A stretch of 64,000 nt of DNA from Bacteroidales bacterium (GTDB lineage: Bacteria; Bacteroidota; Bacteroidia; Bacteroidales; UBA932), in contig JAKSKN010000001.1 of the NCBI GenBank assembly GCA_024401695.1, forward strand, positions 1 to 64,000, given 5' to 3'. Positions within the stretch are counted from its first letter, which is position 1; each line of letters begins with the position of its first letter. Both the position numbers and the translations under genes were made by a program. Below, one piece after another: positions 8,698 through 16,932 of the stretch. Below the pieces are notes generated by a model that saw only the letters and a list, made by a program, of their open reading frames with translations, ran no database searches and was not told where the DNA came from.

Positions 8698-8705
8698 TAC
8701 CTTTG
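8698..8705 (+). promoter_or_regulatory. -7 box for microprotein/FISUMP operon
   Basis: TACCTTTG followed by C, a canonical -7 element. About 105 nt of GC-rich leader with a possible stem (GGTCCGG/CCGGAC near 8749-8784) lies before the microprotein ATG at 8817. Confidence 0.6.
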
Positions 8706-8816
8706 CGGCCGCTTCCGCCCGGCACCCGGCGTGCGGAGGAACGATAGCGGTCCGGCAGAGTGCATCCGTAAGGAAGGACCGGACAAGTCAGTAATTATTG
8801 GACAGGTTAGTTATTT

Positions 8817-8951
8817 ATGGGAAAAGAAGAAATGGAATTCTACGTATCTCCCAATGTGAAGATTGTAGAGATCAAAACATCGCAGATTCTCTGCGGTTCG
8901 AACCAATCGTTTTCGAGTGGAAACAACTATGGCGAAGGATATTGGAATTAA
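8817..8951 (+). CDS. 44-aa microprotein of YVPxxVKVIE family
   Basis: This short ORF encodes a 44-aa peptide reading FYVSPNVKIVEIKTSQIL followed by CGSN and a Gly/Asn/aromatic C-terminus ending YGEGYWN. Five further short ORFs in this window share the pattern Y-V-x-x-x-V-K-v-I-E, a central (V/I)(L/M/I)C-x-S, and an aromatic tail, and each directly precedes a surface lipoprotein gene. Here the stop codon overlaps the strong ribosome-binding site of the FISUMP gene, so the two are probably translationally coupled. No signal peptide is present. Short ORFs of this kind occur widely in Bacteroidales to my recollection, without an assigned function. Confidence 0.75.
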   Translation: MGKEEMEFYVSPNVKIVEIKTSQILCGSNQSFSSGNNYGEGYWN

Positions 8952-8957
8952 GGAGGA
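8950..8957 (+). promoter_or_regulatory. Unusually strong ribosome-binding site
   Basis: AAGGAGGA lies 8 nt before the ATG at 8965. Shine-Dalgarno sequences are rare in Bacteroidota; this one decides the start at 8965 over the upstream in-frame ATGs at 8917 and 8929. Confidence 0.7.
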
Positions 8958-8964
8958 ACTGAAA

Positions 8965-10290
8965 ATGAAGAAGATCATCATTGCAATTGCAGCACTTTCA
9001 GCTGCACTTTCATTCACCTCCTGCAACAAGGAGGAAGTTGTGACCGGCGGCAGCGATATCCAGCCCGAGGCACCCGTCACCGTGTATGCTACGACCGGCG
9101 CGATGACAAAGACGTCCCTCAGCGACGGATACCAGGTCCTCTGGTCTGCGGACGACGAGATCATATTCGTCAGCAAATCCAACCCTGCCAAAAAGGCCTT
9201 TTTCACCCTGACTGATGGGGTTGGAAAGACAAGCGGAACTTTCAAACTCAAGGGCGAGACCGCTCCTGAGGACGGAGACTATATCGTTTATTATCCGGCC
9301 ACATATGACGGCACGAACTGGCCGGCTTCTCAGACCTATGTTGAGGGAAATATCTCCGGGTCCCCGATGAAAGCCGAGGCCAACGTAAGTGGGGGAAAGA
9401 TTTCCGACCTCAAATTCCAGAATGCCGGAGGTATTCTCAGGATTACGGTAGCACAAAATACAGAAGTTGCAATCAAAAAAATCTCCTTTTATGCAAAAGA
9501 ACTGAGTTCGCCTGTAGTACTCAACTGCAGCAGCAGTGTGAGTCTGAGTTCCGAAGCCAAGACATTCCACATTGCAATGCCTGCAAAAAAATATTCCGAA
9601 GTCAAAATCTTTTTGACCGATTCATACGACAAAACTTGCCGCAAGTCGTTCAAAGGCACTGCCGGACTCGTTATAGGACCTAGCGAAATCGCCACGGCAT
9701 CATTTTCAGTTGATAAAAACAAGTTTGTAGCAGCTGGTGATATACTCACCTTCAACGGTCACGAAGGCATCGTGGTAGATCTTGGCACAACTTTGGGTAT
9801 GGTAATTGTCGCAACAATGAATGTAGGAGCTGAATCCGTGAATGGTTCAAAGTGTCTTGGCGATAAGATGAAATACGATGAAGCTTGTGCAGCTTGTGCA
9901 GACTGGAGCGGATGGCATCTGCCAACCGTGGACGAGCTTACTGCATTCTGCGATCCCAGGTATCCTGGTGTTTGTGGAAATACTGAAGGTGCAGCAGGTT
10001 GTTATGGTGCCGTGATGTGGGACATTGATAGAGATGGAGAAATTGATTTATACTTGCCTCTCAATGACTATGAAGAGACCGAGAGTGGGTCGTACCCCTG
10101 TGACAAATATTGGACAGGAACTGCTGGCAATGATGGTAAATATTTTTATTTTGTTCCGGAAATAGATTGGGACGGCTGGGGCGGAAACACATATTATCCT
10201 ATAGCCTATGAAGACAGAGAACTGCCCTATAAGGCGGAAGCGGATACAGACAGCGAATTCCTCGTCCGTCTCTTCCACGACCTGCCGTAG
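8965..10290 (+). CDS. FISUMP-type surface lipoprotein
   Basis: A 441-aa lipoprotein: the signal peptide MKKIIIAIAALSAALSF ends in a TSC lipobox followed by NKEEV, typical of surface-exported Bacteroidota lipoproteins. Residues 30-270 form a beta-rich fimbrillin-like region (TKTSLSDGYQVLWSADDEI). The C-terminal 150 residues carry the Fib_succ_major (FISUMP) pattern (GWHLPTVDELTAF, then YWTGT). The C-terminus ends in RLFHDLP instead of the IRPVSD-type ending of its relatives. It probably acts as an outer-membrane adhesin or binding protein; no ligand can be named. It forms an operon with the upstream microprotein. Confidence 0.82.
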   Translation: MKKIIIAIAALSAALSFTSCNKEEVVTGGSDIQPEAPVTVYATTGAMTKTSLSDGYQVLWSADDEIIFVSKSNPAKKAFFTLTDGVGKTSGTFKLKGETAPEDGDYIVYYPATYDGTNWPASQTYVEGNISGSPMKAEANVSGGKISDLKFQNAGGILRITVAQNTEVAIKKISFYAKELSSPVVLNCSSSVSLSSEAKTFHIAMPAKKYSEVKIFLTDSYDKTCRKSFKGTAGLVIGPSEIATASFSVDKNKFVAAGDILTFNGHEGIVVDLGTTLGMVIVATMNVGAESVNGSKCLGDKMKYDEACAACADWSGWHLPTVDELTAFCDPRYPGVCGNTEGAAGCYGAVMWDIDRDGEIDLYLPLNDYEETESGSYPCDKYWTGTAGNDGKYFYFVPEIDWDGWGGNTYYPIAYEDRELPYKAEADTDSEFLVRLFHDLP

Positions 10291-10340
10291 CGATCAATAG
10301 CATCCGGCCGGTAGCCGGAAGCATTGTATACAATAATAGA

Positions 10341-10372
10341 GAAGGCGACTAAGTGATTATTGGTCGCTTTCT
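10341..10372 (+). terminator. Hairpin after FISUMP gene
   Basis: GGCGAC and GTCGCT form a stem around an A/T-rich loop, extended by GAA/TTC, and are followed by TTTCTT. It lies 50 nt after the stop codon. Confidence 0.45.
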
Positions 10373-10401
10373 TCGTAGATGGCTGCGACTCCACGGCGAG
10401 G

Positions 10402-10525
10402 CTGCTCGCTTGTGTTCTGTGGAAGTAACTGATATAACAATAATTACGCGAAATGACCCCTCTGAATTTCGTGGGGGTCATTTCGTTTATTTTATTGAGT
10501 TATAGCAACTTGCTCAGAACGGTCT
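10402..10525. repeat. 124-bp palindromic MITE-like repeat, copy A
   Basis: This copy is almost identical to 24972-25095. Left and right ends are imperfect inverted repeats (GTTCTG..AAGT..CTGATATAAC against the right end read backwards), and a 35-nt core at 10450-10484 has perfect 11-bp arms GAAATGACCCC/GGGGTCATTTC. The core is the exact reverse complement of the core in copy B, while the flanks keep their orientation. It has no coding content and abuts a transposase remnant. Confidence 0.8.
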
Positions 10526-10658
10526 AGTGTCAACCATCAGGCCGATGAGTACAAGGCTGAAGCCAAACGCTTCAGACTGAAGTCTAACGCCAAAGTTTAG
10601 ATCGAGTTCGGCCTCGTGGCCCTGGCACATAACCTCAGTCGCTTCGCGATACTTTGAA
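10526..10658 (+). pseudogene. IS1182-family transposase remnant
   Basis: In frame from 10526 the sequence reads NHQADEYKAEAK, then RFRLKSNAKV, a TAG stop, and IEFGLVALAHNLSRFA. These match the C-terminal end of IS1182-type DDE transposases, whose last block is normally RRFRLxxxxKVxxEFGLVAIAHNL. Comparison with the usual order implies an internal deletion of roughly 30 codons between the two blocks plus a nonsense codon. The upstream part of the transposase is missing, and repeat copy A occupies its place. Confidence 0.6.
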
Positions 10659-10720
10659 ATATCCGACTTTTCCGATTAACTTTCGGGGAGAATCTGCAAC
10701 CTATATGTAGAAATGCAAAG

Positions 10721-11206
10721 ATGACACGTCCGGAATTCAACATATTCTCTGAGAAAGTGAGGGCAAAGCTGCTTGTCGTGGCCGGGAAAACCGGTATGGC
10801 AGAGACCTCCGCGGAGGATATCGTGCAGGAAGCGCTGGTGACACTCTGGAGGTTGTCCGAAGAGGGATATCCGATACGCGACGCGGAGGGGCTGGCGGTA
10901 AGGATCACCAGGAACCTGGCGGCGGCGCGGTTCAGGAGGCAGAAGCTGAAGCTTACGGAACTGACTGAGATGGAGGGCGGCGAGGAAGCGACATCAAGAA
11001 CCGATGCCGGAGACCGGAAGATGATACGTGAGCGGCTGTACGGAAGCCTGACCGCGACACAGAGAAAATACCTCGAACTCAGGAACGAACTCGGACTCTC
11101 GCTGGATGAGATTGCAGAGACGACCGGCAGGCCGAAATCCAGCATCAAGACCTCGATATCCACCGCCCGAAAGCAGATGCTCGAGCAACTAAAAAAAGAA
11201 TTGTGA
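10721..11206 (+). CDS. ECF-type RNA polymerase sigma factor
   Basis: This 161-aa sigma-70 family protein directs RNA polymerase to a specific promoter set. Region 2 spans about residues 5-75 (AEDIVQEALVTLWRL), followed by a short linker and region 4 (about residues 105-158) with the helix-turn-helix GLSLDEIAETTGRPKSSIKTSISTARKQM-like pattern. It heads a three-gene operon with 4-nt and 2-nt gaps, followed by a TM protein and a TonB-plug-like protein, which suggests regulation by a membrane signal. A weak -7-like element TAACTTTC lies near 10677-10684. Confidence 0.88.
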   Translation: MTRPEFNIFSEKVRAKLLVVAGKTGMAETSAEDIVQEALVTLWRLSEEGYPIRDAEGLAVRITRNLAAARFRRQKLKLTELTEMEGGEEATSRTDAGDRKMIRERLYGSLTATQRKYLELRNELGLSLDEIAETTGRPKSSIKTSISTARKQMLEQLKKEL

Positions 11207-11210
11207 TAAA

Positions 11211-11756
11211 ATGATTGACAATAAAGAATATAGGAGCAAGCTCATTGCAAGATACCTCGAGGCCGAGACTTCAGTCAAGGAGGAGATCGAGCTCGCAGAA
11301 TACTACAGCGCGGTACGCGAAGGACGGCTGGATGCCGATGAAGCCGCAGTGGCAAGGCTGATCCTGGCCGACCATCCCGAAGTTGCAGTCCTCTCTGCAG
11401 AAGGCGGGAAGGAATCCAGCCACAGGAACCGGCGTCCAGCCAGGCCGTTCGCCACAGTCAGAGCAGCAGCTTTCGCCTTCGCCGCCCTGGCATTGTTCTT
11501 CGTGATCCATCTGCACCGGCAGAAAAGCACGGAGTGTATATTCTCTCCTATGGAGATCGCCCAGAGCATCAACACTATGATGAATATGGACACAGATGAA
11601 ATAGAGTCAATAGTCGCGGAGCCAAAAGGCGCCAATGTCATTCTGATCGCTAAAATGAAGGACGGGAGTTCGAACACGTTCATCATGAGCCGCAATCCGG
11701 AGGACGGTTCCACGAAAATATTGGCACAAAATAACGTAAAAACAAAAATCAGATAA
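11211..11756 (+). CDS. Single-pass membrane protein, candidate anti-sigma factor
   Basis: This 181-aa protein has an acidic cytoplasmic N-terminal part (about residues 1-80), one hydrophobic segment (TVRAAAFAFAALALFFVIHL, about residues 85-104) and an extracytoplasmic C-terminal domain of about 75 residues. No known family motif is clear. Position directly behind an ECF sigma gene and this topology fit an anti-sigma factor holding the sigma at the membrane; the inference rests on context and topology only. Confidence 0.65.
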   Translation: MIDNKEYRSKLIARYLEAETSVKEEIELAEYYSAVREGRLDADEAAVARLILADHPEVAVLSAEGGKESSHRNRRPARPFATVRAAAFAFAALALFFVIHLHRQKSTECIFSPMEIAQSINTMMNMDTDEIESIVAEPKGANVILIAKMKDGSSNTFIMSRNPEDGSTKILAQNNVKTKIR

Positions 11757-11758
11757 CT

Positions 11759-12313
11759 ATGCTTACTACATTGCTTTCAGCGCTCTGCGCCCTCTCGCTC
11801 AACGTCAGCGAGGCCATCGTACCAACCACTTCCGCCGCTCCGGCCGACACCACCACCCGATACTCCATCGACGGCAAGGTCGTTGCAGACTTCGACGGTT
11901 CACAGCTCGTCGGCAAGACAGTCAGGTCATATCAGATTGAAATTCTGAAGGGAAAGAAGGAAGTCATCAAACTCCACAACATCACCACTATGAGAATCCG
12001 CATCCCCGAAGCGCCGACAGTCTTCGCCGCCGATTCCGTGGATTTCAAGATAGTCACTTCAGGAATGATGCAGAGCATCCAGACCGATGGCGAATCCCCG
12101 AAAATCATCATCAAAAGTACCACGGGCACAGCCCCGAACATGGTCTATGTCCTTGACGGAAAAATCATCTCAGCCAATGAATTCCAGAAAATCAAACCGG
12201 CGGATATCGTCTCGATGGAAATCATCAAGGACAACTCCTTTGAGATCAAGAAGAAATACACCGACAAGGAAGACGCCGGCGTGATTCTGATCACATCGAA
12301 GAACGCAAAATAA
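11759..12313 (+). CDS. Secreted TonB-plug-like small protein
   Basis: This 184-aa protein has an N-terminal hydrophobic segment (MLTTLLSALCALSLNVSEA) that may act as a signal peptide. Its C-terminal 55 residues read VYVLDGKIISANEFQKIKP, then ADIVSMEIIKD and DAGVILITSK. This is the plug-domain signature of TonB-dependent receptors, but no barrel follows. Stand-alone plug-like proteins occur in Bacteroidota, often beside regulators. Being third in a sigma/anti-sigma-like operon and convergent with a TonB-dependent receptor gene, it may take part in signal transfer across the envelope. The role is inference. Confidence 0.65.
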   Translation: MLTTLLSALCALSLNVSEAIVPTTSAAPADTTTRYSIDGKVVADFDGSQLVGKTVRSYQIEILKGKKEVIKLHNITTMRIRIPEAPTVFAADSVDFKIVTSGMMQSIQTDGESPKIIIKSTTGTAPNMVYVLDGKIISANEFQKIKPADIVSMEIIKDNSFEIKKKYTDKEDAGVILITSKNAK

Positions 12314-12319
12314 ACGGCA

Positions 12320-14557
12320 TTAGAACAGCGCTACGTTCACCCCGAGCTCGACGGTGAACGGACGGATGAATTTGCCCGACATAGGGAAATTCCGGTAGGC
12401 GGAAGCATCCGTGATGAGGTCGGCGCCTCCGATATTGCCGCTGGCGCCCTTCTGATTGAGGATGTTGATGACATTCAAGCTGAACCTGAAATGCTCGTTC
12501 AGCTTGAAGTCTATGCCGCCGAAGGTCTCAATCCTGCCGTTGAAGAAGAGGGAGTTGGTCTTGTTGATGAACTGCCGGCTGATATATCTGGCGGTCAGCC
12601 AGAATCTCCATTTGTTCACAGTATAAGAAGGCTCGACGGAAATCTCGGCCTTGTGGAGTCCGGTGACGTTGTTGCCGCTGAAGTCGTGCATCTCGCGGAC
12701 ACCGTCGCTGAAGGTGGCATCAAACAGGAAGTCCCTGTACTTCGGGTCGCGCAGTATGAACTGGAGGTGGAGATCGAACCCTCCCCTTGTAGAGATTATG
12801 GCATCGGTTGTCCAGCTGAAGGACTCAATTCCATACGACACCGGAAGCGCCTTGGACTCGATATATCCGGCAGGAAGGTCGCCTACAGGCTTTTCCAGCG
12901 CGTGGGTGAAGGTGGTTCTAAGCTGGAAATTGGTCTGCATTATATATGACAGCCTCGAAGTCAGGTTCAGCCAGCTGTTGACATAGGAGAAACCCGCCTG
13001 TGCAAAATACGTGCAGGTAGGATCGCTGGAAGGATACGCGAAACCGCCGTAATGGTAAACGGTGTTGTGGCCCATCGTGGCGATGCCCTGGGCAATGATA
13101 GAGAATCCCCTGCCCACATTGCAGACAAAGTCGAGGCCGGCGGAGCCGTTGAGGAAATTCTCGTTGAACGGGGTTATCTTTCCTTTGGTCAGATTGAAGC
13201 CGGCATAGCGGCTGTTCGATGTGTCGCCGTCGATATTGTTGGCGCTCTTGCCGGAGAGGCCCTGGTATTCAAGTCTGAGGAAGCCGCTCAACGCCGTCCC
13301 GCCGCTGATCTTCCATTCATCCTTGGCATATGCGGCCAGCTTGTGCTCCACGCCGTCATAGTACTCTCCCGAAAGGTTGAAGGTTCCGGTGATGCTGCCG
13401 TTGCGGTACAGAGGGCGGGGGTCCTTTCCCGCCTCGTGGGCGAACATAACCGAAGAGGTGACATCCTTCGCAAAGTTCATCTGATAATCCAGGCCGGCAC
13501 GTATGCCGTGCTGACCGCGCCGGAAGGCAATCTCGGCATTGCTCATCCAATCCGTCTCCCGTGCTTCGAACTGCAGGATGCTTCTTTTCTGGACGAATCC
13601 GCTGTACGGGCCGCCGCCTTCATACACATAGCCGGACGCAGCATCGGCTTTCTCAACGCCGCCAAGAGTGCCGGAGCCCCTGCTGGACGTGCCCGTCTTG
13701 AACCTGCTGCGCACCTTCAGGAGAATCCCGTCCGCAATCCGGCGTTCGAGGGTGAAGGTGGCGTGATGGGACTTGTCCAGGTCGCCATACTGATGTTCGG
13801 CCATCTCCCCCGTCAGGAAATCCATATACCGGAATGTCTTCATCTGCGGGATATAGCTGTCGGTACCCATCGCAAATCCGTCGATCGGAGCCACGGAACC
13901 GTCACCCACGAAGATGAACGGCCCGTAATTGTCCATAAGCGTGAAATAGCGGACGTGCTGATACACCAGGCTCATATATCCATTCCCGTCGTCGAAATCC
14001 TTTGAGATTGCCGCCTTGTAGAAACGATGCTTGTCCCTGAGGCCATAGGAACGGGAGAAATTGGAGCCGGGGTCAAAGTTCAGGAAAGCATTGACGGAAT
14101 ATTTCCAGCCGCCGGCTATGGGACCGGTGACGTTCAGGTCCAGTTTGTTCTGACCGTAGGAGCCCAGCGTGTAGGATATCGCCCCGCGAAGCTTGTCGCT
14201 GCCCCTTTTGTTGTAGCTGTCGACGAAGGTGTTGATCTCGCCATAGCGCATCGCCGCCTCGAAGGGGCTCATCGAGCCGTTTGAGGATGCGCTGGTGCCC
14301 CCGTGCCAGGATTTGTACGGCATCAGCTGGTAGATGTAGTGCGAGACAGGCAGCCCGTCCTCGAATATCTGGACGGAGCCGAGGGTGTTCGTCGGCAGGC
14401 CGAGGGATACTTCACGCGGCTTGCTGTCGGATTCTGCATTGAGGAAGATGGCGCTGTTGCCACTGGCGGTTGTCAGGGAGTCGGCCTTCGGTTTCTGCGC
14501 AAATGCACACGAAACAGGAAGGAGAAGCATCAATATCGTCGTGGGCAGGCTTTTCAT
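12320..14557 (-). CDS. TonB-dependent receptor-like outer-membrane protein
   Basis: This 745-aa protein has a signal peptide (cleavage near CAFAQ), a short plug-like region (residues 40-110: PTNTLGSVQIFEDGLPVSHYIY) and a long beta-barrel ending in the aromatic-terminated strand IRPFTVELGVNVALF. No N-terminal carboxypeptidase-like extension is visible, and no SusD-like partner is adjacent. It would transport a ligand across the outer membrane with TonB energy. It is convergent with the sigma operon, 6 bp apart, with no obvious terminator between. The ligand is unknown. Confidence 0.82.
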   Translation of the reverse strand: MKSLPTTILMLLLPVSCAFAQKPKADSLTTASGNSAIFLNAESDSKPREVSLGLPTNTLGSVQIFEDGLPVSHYIYQLMPYKSWHGGTSASSNGSMSPFEAAMRYGEINTFVDSYNKRGSDKLRGAISYTLGSYGQNKLDLNVTGPIAGGWKYSVNAFLNFDPGSNFSRSYGLRDKHRFYKAAISKDFDDGNGYMSLVYQHVRYFTLMDNYGPFIFVGDGSVAPIDGFAMGTDSYIPQMKTFRYMDFLTGEMAEHQYGDLDKSHHATFTLERRIADGILLKVRSRFKTGTSSRGSGTLGGVEKADAASGYVYEGGGPYSGFVQKRSILQFEARETDWMSNAEIAFRRGQHGIRAGLDYQMNFAKDVTSSVMFAHEAGKDPRPLYRNGSITGTFNLSGEYYDGVEHKLAAYAKDEWKISGGTALSGFLRLEYQGLSGKSANNIDGDTSNSRYAGFNLTKGKITPFNENFLNGSAGLDFVCNVGRGFSIIAQGIATMGHNTVYHYGGFAYPSSDPTCTYFAQAGFSYVNSWLNLTSRLSYIMQTNFQLRTTFTHALEKPVGDLPAGYIESKALPVSYGIESFSWTTDAIISTRGGFDLHLQFILRDPKYRDFLFDATFSDGVREMHDFSGNNVTGLHKAEISVEPSYTVNKWRFWLTARYISRQFINKTNSLFFNGRIETFGGIDFKLNEHFRFSLNVINILNQKGASGNIGGADLITDASAYRNFPMSGKFIRPFTVELGVNVALF

Positions 14558-14604
14558 CGATTCATTTGTGCAGACACAAATATACGAATCAAATGTGAAT
14601 AAAC

Positions 14605-16317
14605 CTACAGAAAAAGCTGAGCCCTCCTGAGGGCAGGGATGATATGAGGCTGGATGCAGCCGTCCGAGAGTTTCTCGTCGATCCCGAACTTGTGCAGCGT
14701 CGACTGGACATCGGGGTTAACGCCGGAGAGGATGACCTTCACGCCGCGACGATGGTTGCGGTCAATGATGTTCCTGAGGTTGTTGATGCCGGTTGAGTCG
14801 ATGAACGGGACGTTGCGCATACGGATGATCCTGACTTTGGTGGCAGCCATCCGCCGCCTGTTCTTCTTGTCCTCGAACTCATCGAATTTCGAAGCCAGGC
14901 CGAAGAAGAACGGGCCGTTGATCTCATAGACATCGACGCCTTCCGGGATATCCAGATACTGGATGTCGTCCGGGTTCACGATTTCATTGGCCTCCGTGCC
15001 GGCGATCCTGGAATCGGCGTCGAGGACGTCGATCGACGAGGTCTGCATCACACGGCGCACGAAGAGGATGACGGCAAGAAGCAGTCCGACCTCGATCGCA
15101 ACCGTAAGGTCTACGATCACAGTCAGAAAAAAGGTGATAAGGAGCACCGCCACATCGGTCCTGTCGCCACGGAGAAGGTATTTGAATGTGCGCCATTCGC
15201 TCATATTGTAAGCCACTGAGACCAGGATGGCGGCCAGGGCGGACAGCGGGATATAGATGGCGTAAGGCATCAGGAAAAGGTAGATCAGCAGGAGCACGAC
15301 GGCGTGGATGAGTCCGGTGACCGGAGTCTTGCCGCCGTTGTTGATGCTGGCCATCGTACGCGCGATGGCGCCCGTGGCGGGGATTCCCCCGAAGAGCGGG
15401 GTGATTATGTTGGCAATCCCCTGGCCTATCAGCTCGGTGTTGGAGTTATGATGCTTGCCCGTGACGCCGTCGGCGACCATTGCGGCCAGCAGGGACTCGA
15501 TGGCACAGAGCACCGCGATGGTGAACGCCGGTGAGACGAGTTCGCGCACCGTCTCGAAAGTAATTTCAGGGACTACAGGCTTCGGCATCGGCAGGCCGTT
15601 TGCAAGTTCCGGGAACTTGGTGCCGATGGTGGCAAGCTGGATGCCTGCAAAGCGGTCAAGGCAGACCGACGCGACGGTGCCGATGACAAGGGCGACCAGG
15701 GAGCCGGGGACTTTCTTGGAAAGACGGCTCCAGAACAGGATCACGATAAGGCACACGATGCTGGCCGCGGCCTCCGCCCAGTTGATATTGTCCAGGTTCG
15801 TGAGATAGGCGCCCCATTCAGGCAGGAAGCCGGACGGGATGTCGATCGTATAGCCGAAGAAATCCTTTATCTGGGTTGAGAAGATAGTTACCGCAATGCC
15901 GCTCGTGAAGCCGACGACTATAGGATAAGGGATGAATCTGAATACTCCGCCGAGTTTCAGCAGGCCCATCGCCATAAGTATGGCACCTGCCATTATGCTG
16001 GCGATGATCAGGCCCTGCATCCCGAACTTGGCGACAATGCCTGCAACGATTACAATGAATGCGCCCGTGGGGCCGCCGATGAGGAAATTGGAGCCGCCGA
16101 AAAGGCTGATGAGAAAACCTGCGACTATTGCTGTGATGAGGCCCTGCTGAGGGGTGACGCCGCTTGCGATACCGAATGCGATGGCAAGAGGAAGTGCGAT
16201 GATTCCGACGATAATGCCTGCAATCAAGTCGGAGATAAAGGTCTGTCTGTCGTACTTGCCCTTACGGAACAGACGGAAAAACTGAGGTCTGAAAACCTCC
16301 TTCAAACTGAATGACAT
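14605..16317 (-). CDS. SulP-family anion transporter with STAS domain
   Basis: This inner-membrane transporter of about 570 aa has ten or more helices starting at SDLIAGIIVGIIALPLAIAF, the family signature region PLFGGIPATGAIARTMASINNGGKTPVTGL, and a C-terminal cytoplasmic STAS domain (about residues 430-555) containing VRIIRMRNVPFIDSTGINNL. SulP proteins carry sulfate, bicarbonate or other anions; the substrate is not clear here. The frame is open to 16344, but ATG 16317 lies 24 nt after the -7 box TACTTTTG, making it the better start. Confidence 0.9.
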   Translation of the reverse strand: MSFSLKEVFRPQFFRLFRKGKYDRQTFISDLIAGIIVGIIALPLAIAFGIASGVTPQQGLITAIVAGFLISLFGGSNFLIGGPTGAFIVIVAGIVAKFGMQGLIIASIMAGAILMAMGLLKLGGVFRFIPYPIVVGFTSGIAVTIFSTQIKDFFGYTIDIPSGFLPEWGAYLTNLDNINWAEAAASIVCLIVILFWSRLSKKVPGSLVALVIGTVASVCLDRFAGIQLATIGTKFPELANGLPMPKPVVPEITFETVRELVSPAFTIAVLCAIESLLAAMVADGVTGKHHNSNTELIGQGIANIITPLFGGIPATGAIARTMASINNGGKTPVTGLIHAVVLLLIYLFLMPYAIYIPLSALAAILVSVAYNMSEWRTFKYLLRGDRTDVAVLLITFFLTVIVDLTVAIEVGLLLAVILFVRRVMQTSSIDVLDADSRIAGTEANEIVNPDDIQYLDIPEGVDVYEINGPFFFGLASKFDEFEDKKNRRRMAATKVRIIRMRNVPFIDSTGINNLRNIIDRNHRRGVKVILSGVNPDVQSTLHKFGIDEKLSDGCIQPHIIPALRRAQLFL

Positions 16318-16341
16318 GATACAACTACTAAAAAACGGCCG

Positions 16342-16349
16342 CAAAAGTA
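16342..16349 (-). promoter_or_regulatory. -7 box of SulP gene
   Basis: TACTTTTG on the minus strand, divergent from the pncA promoter 30 nt away. Confidence 0.6.
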
Positions 16350-16358
16350 AGATAATTT

Positions 16359-16387
16359 TTGGATTTTAAAAAATTTTAATAACTTTG
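16359..16387 (+). promoter_or_regulatory. Promoter of pncA-pncB
   Basis: TTG at 16359-16361 and TAACTTTG at 16380-16387, separated by 18 nt. The ATG follows 8 nt later. Confidence 0.65.
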
Positions 16388-16395
16388 TTTGAAGT

Positions 16396-16932
16396 ATGAG
16401 AACCATAATTGTCATCGATATGCAGAAAGACTTCTACTCCCCCGAGGGAAGTCTTTACGTCAATGGCGCCGAAGTGCTGCCGGAAAGGTTTGTAGAGGAG
16501 ATCAAAGACTTCGACAACGTCATCTTCACACTTGACTGGCACCCGTCAAGGCATTGCTCCTTCAAGCCGCAGGGAGGCATCTGGCCGCCGCACTGCGTCC
16601 ATTACACCCACGGAGCCTCACTCCCTGAGCCTGTAGTAGAGGCTGCCGCCGACAAGAATCCGATGTTCTACCTCAAGGGACAGGACATCAACGAGGAAGA
16701 ATACGGAGCCTTCTCCGACATCCCGGAAGACCAGCTTGCAGTGCTGCGCGAAAGCGACGAAATCGCCATCGGCGGTCTCTGCGGAGACTACTGCGTGAGC
16801 GAAAGCATCAAGATCCTCGCAAAGCTGGGCCTGGCCGCCAAGCTCGTCGTCCTCAATGACTGCACCTTCTCGATCGACGGCGGCACAGTCCTCAAAAAGA
16901 CAATCAAGGAATTCAAACTCAAGACAAAATGA
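16396..16932 (+). CDS. pncA: Nicotinamidase
   Basis: This enzyme hydrolyses nicotinamide to nicotinate and ammonia in NAD salvage. The 178-aa isochorismatase-fold protein has the catalytic triad Asp8 (VIDMQKDF), Lys94 (FYLKGQD) and Cys133 (GDYCVSESI). The metal site is seen in DWHP (Asp47, His49) and the WPPHCVHYTHG segment. It overlaps the downstream nicotinate phosphoribosyltransferase gene by 4 nt (ATGA), so the two steps of the pathway are translationally coupled. Confidence 0.92.
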   Translation: MRTIIVIDMQKDFYSPEGSLYVNGAEVLPERFVEEIKDFDNVIFTLDWHPSRHCSFKPQGGIWPPHCVHYTHGASLPEPVVEAAADKNPMFYLKGQDINEEEYGAFSDIPEDQLAVLRESDEIAIGGLCGDYCVSESIKILAKLGLAAKLVVLNDCTFSIDGGTVLKKTIKEFKLKTK

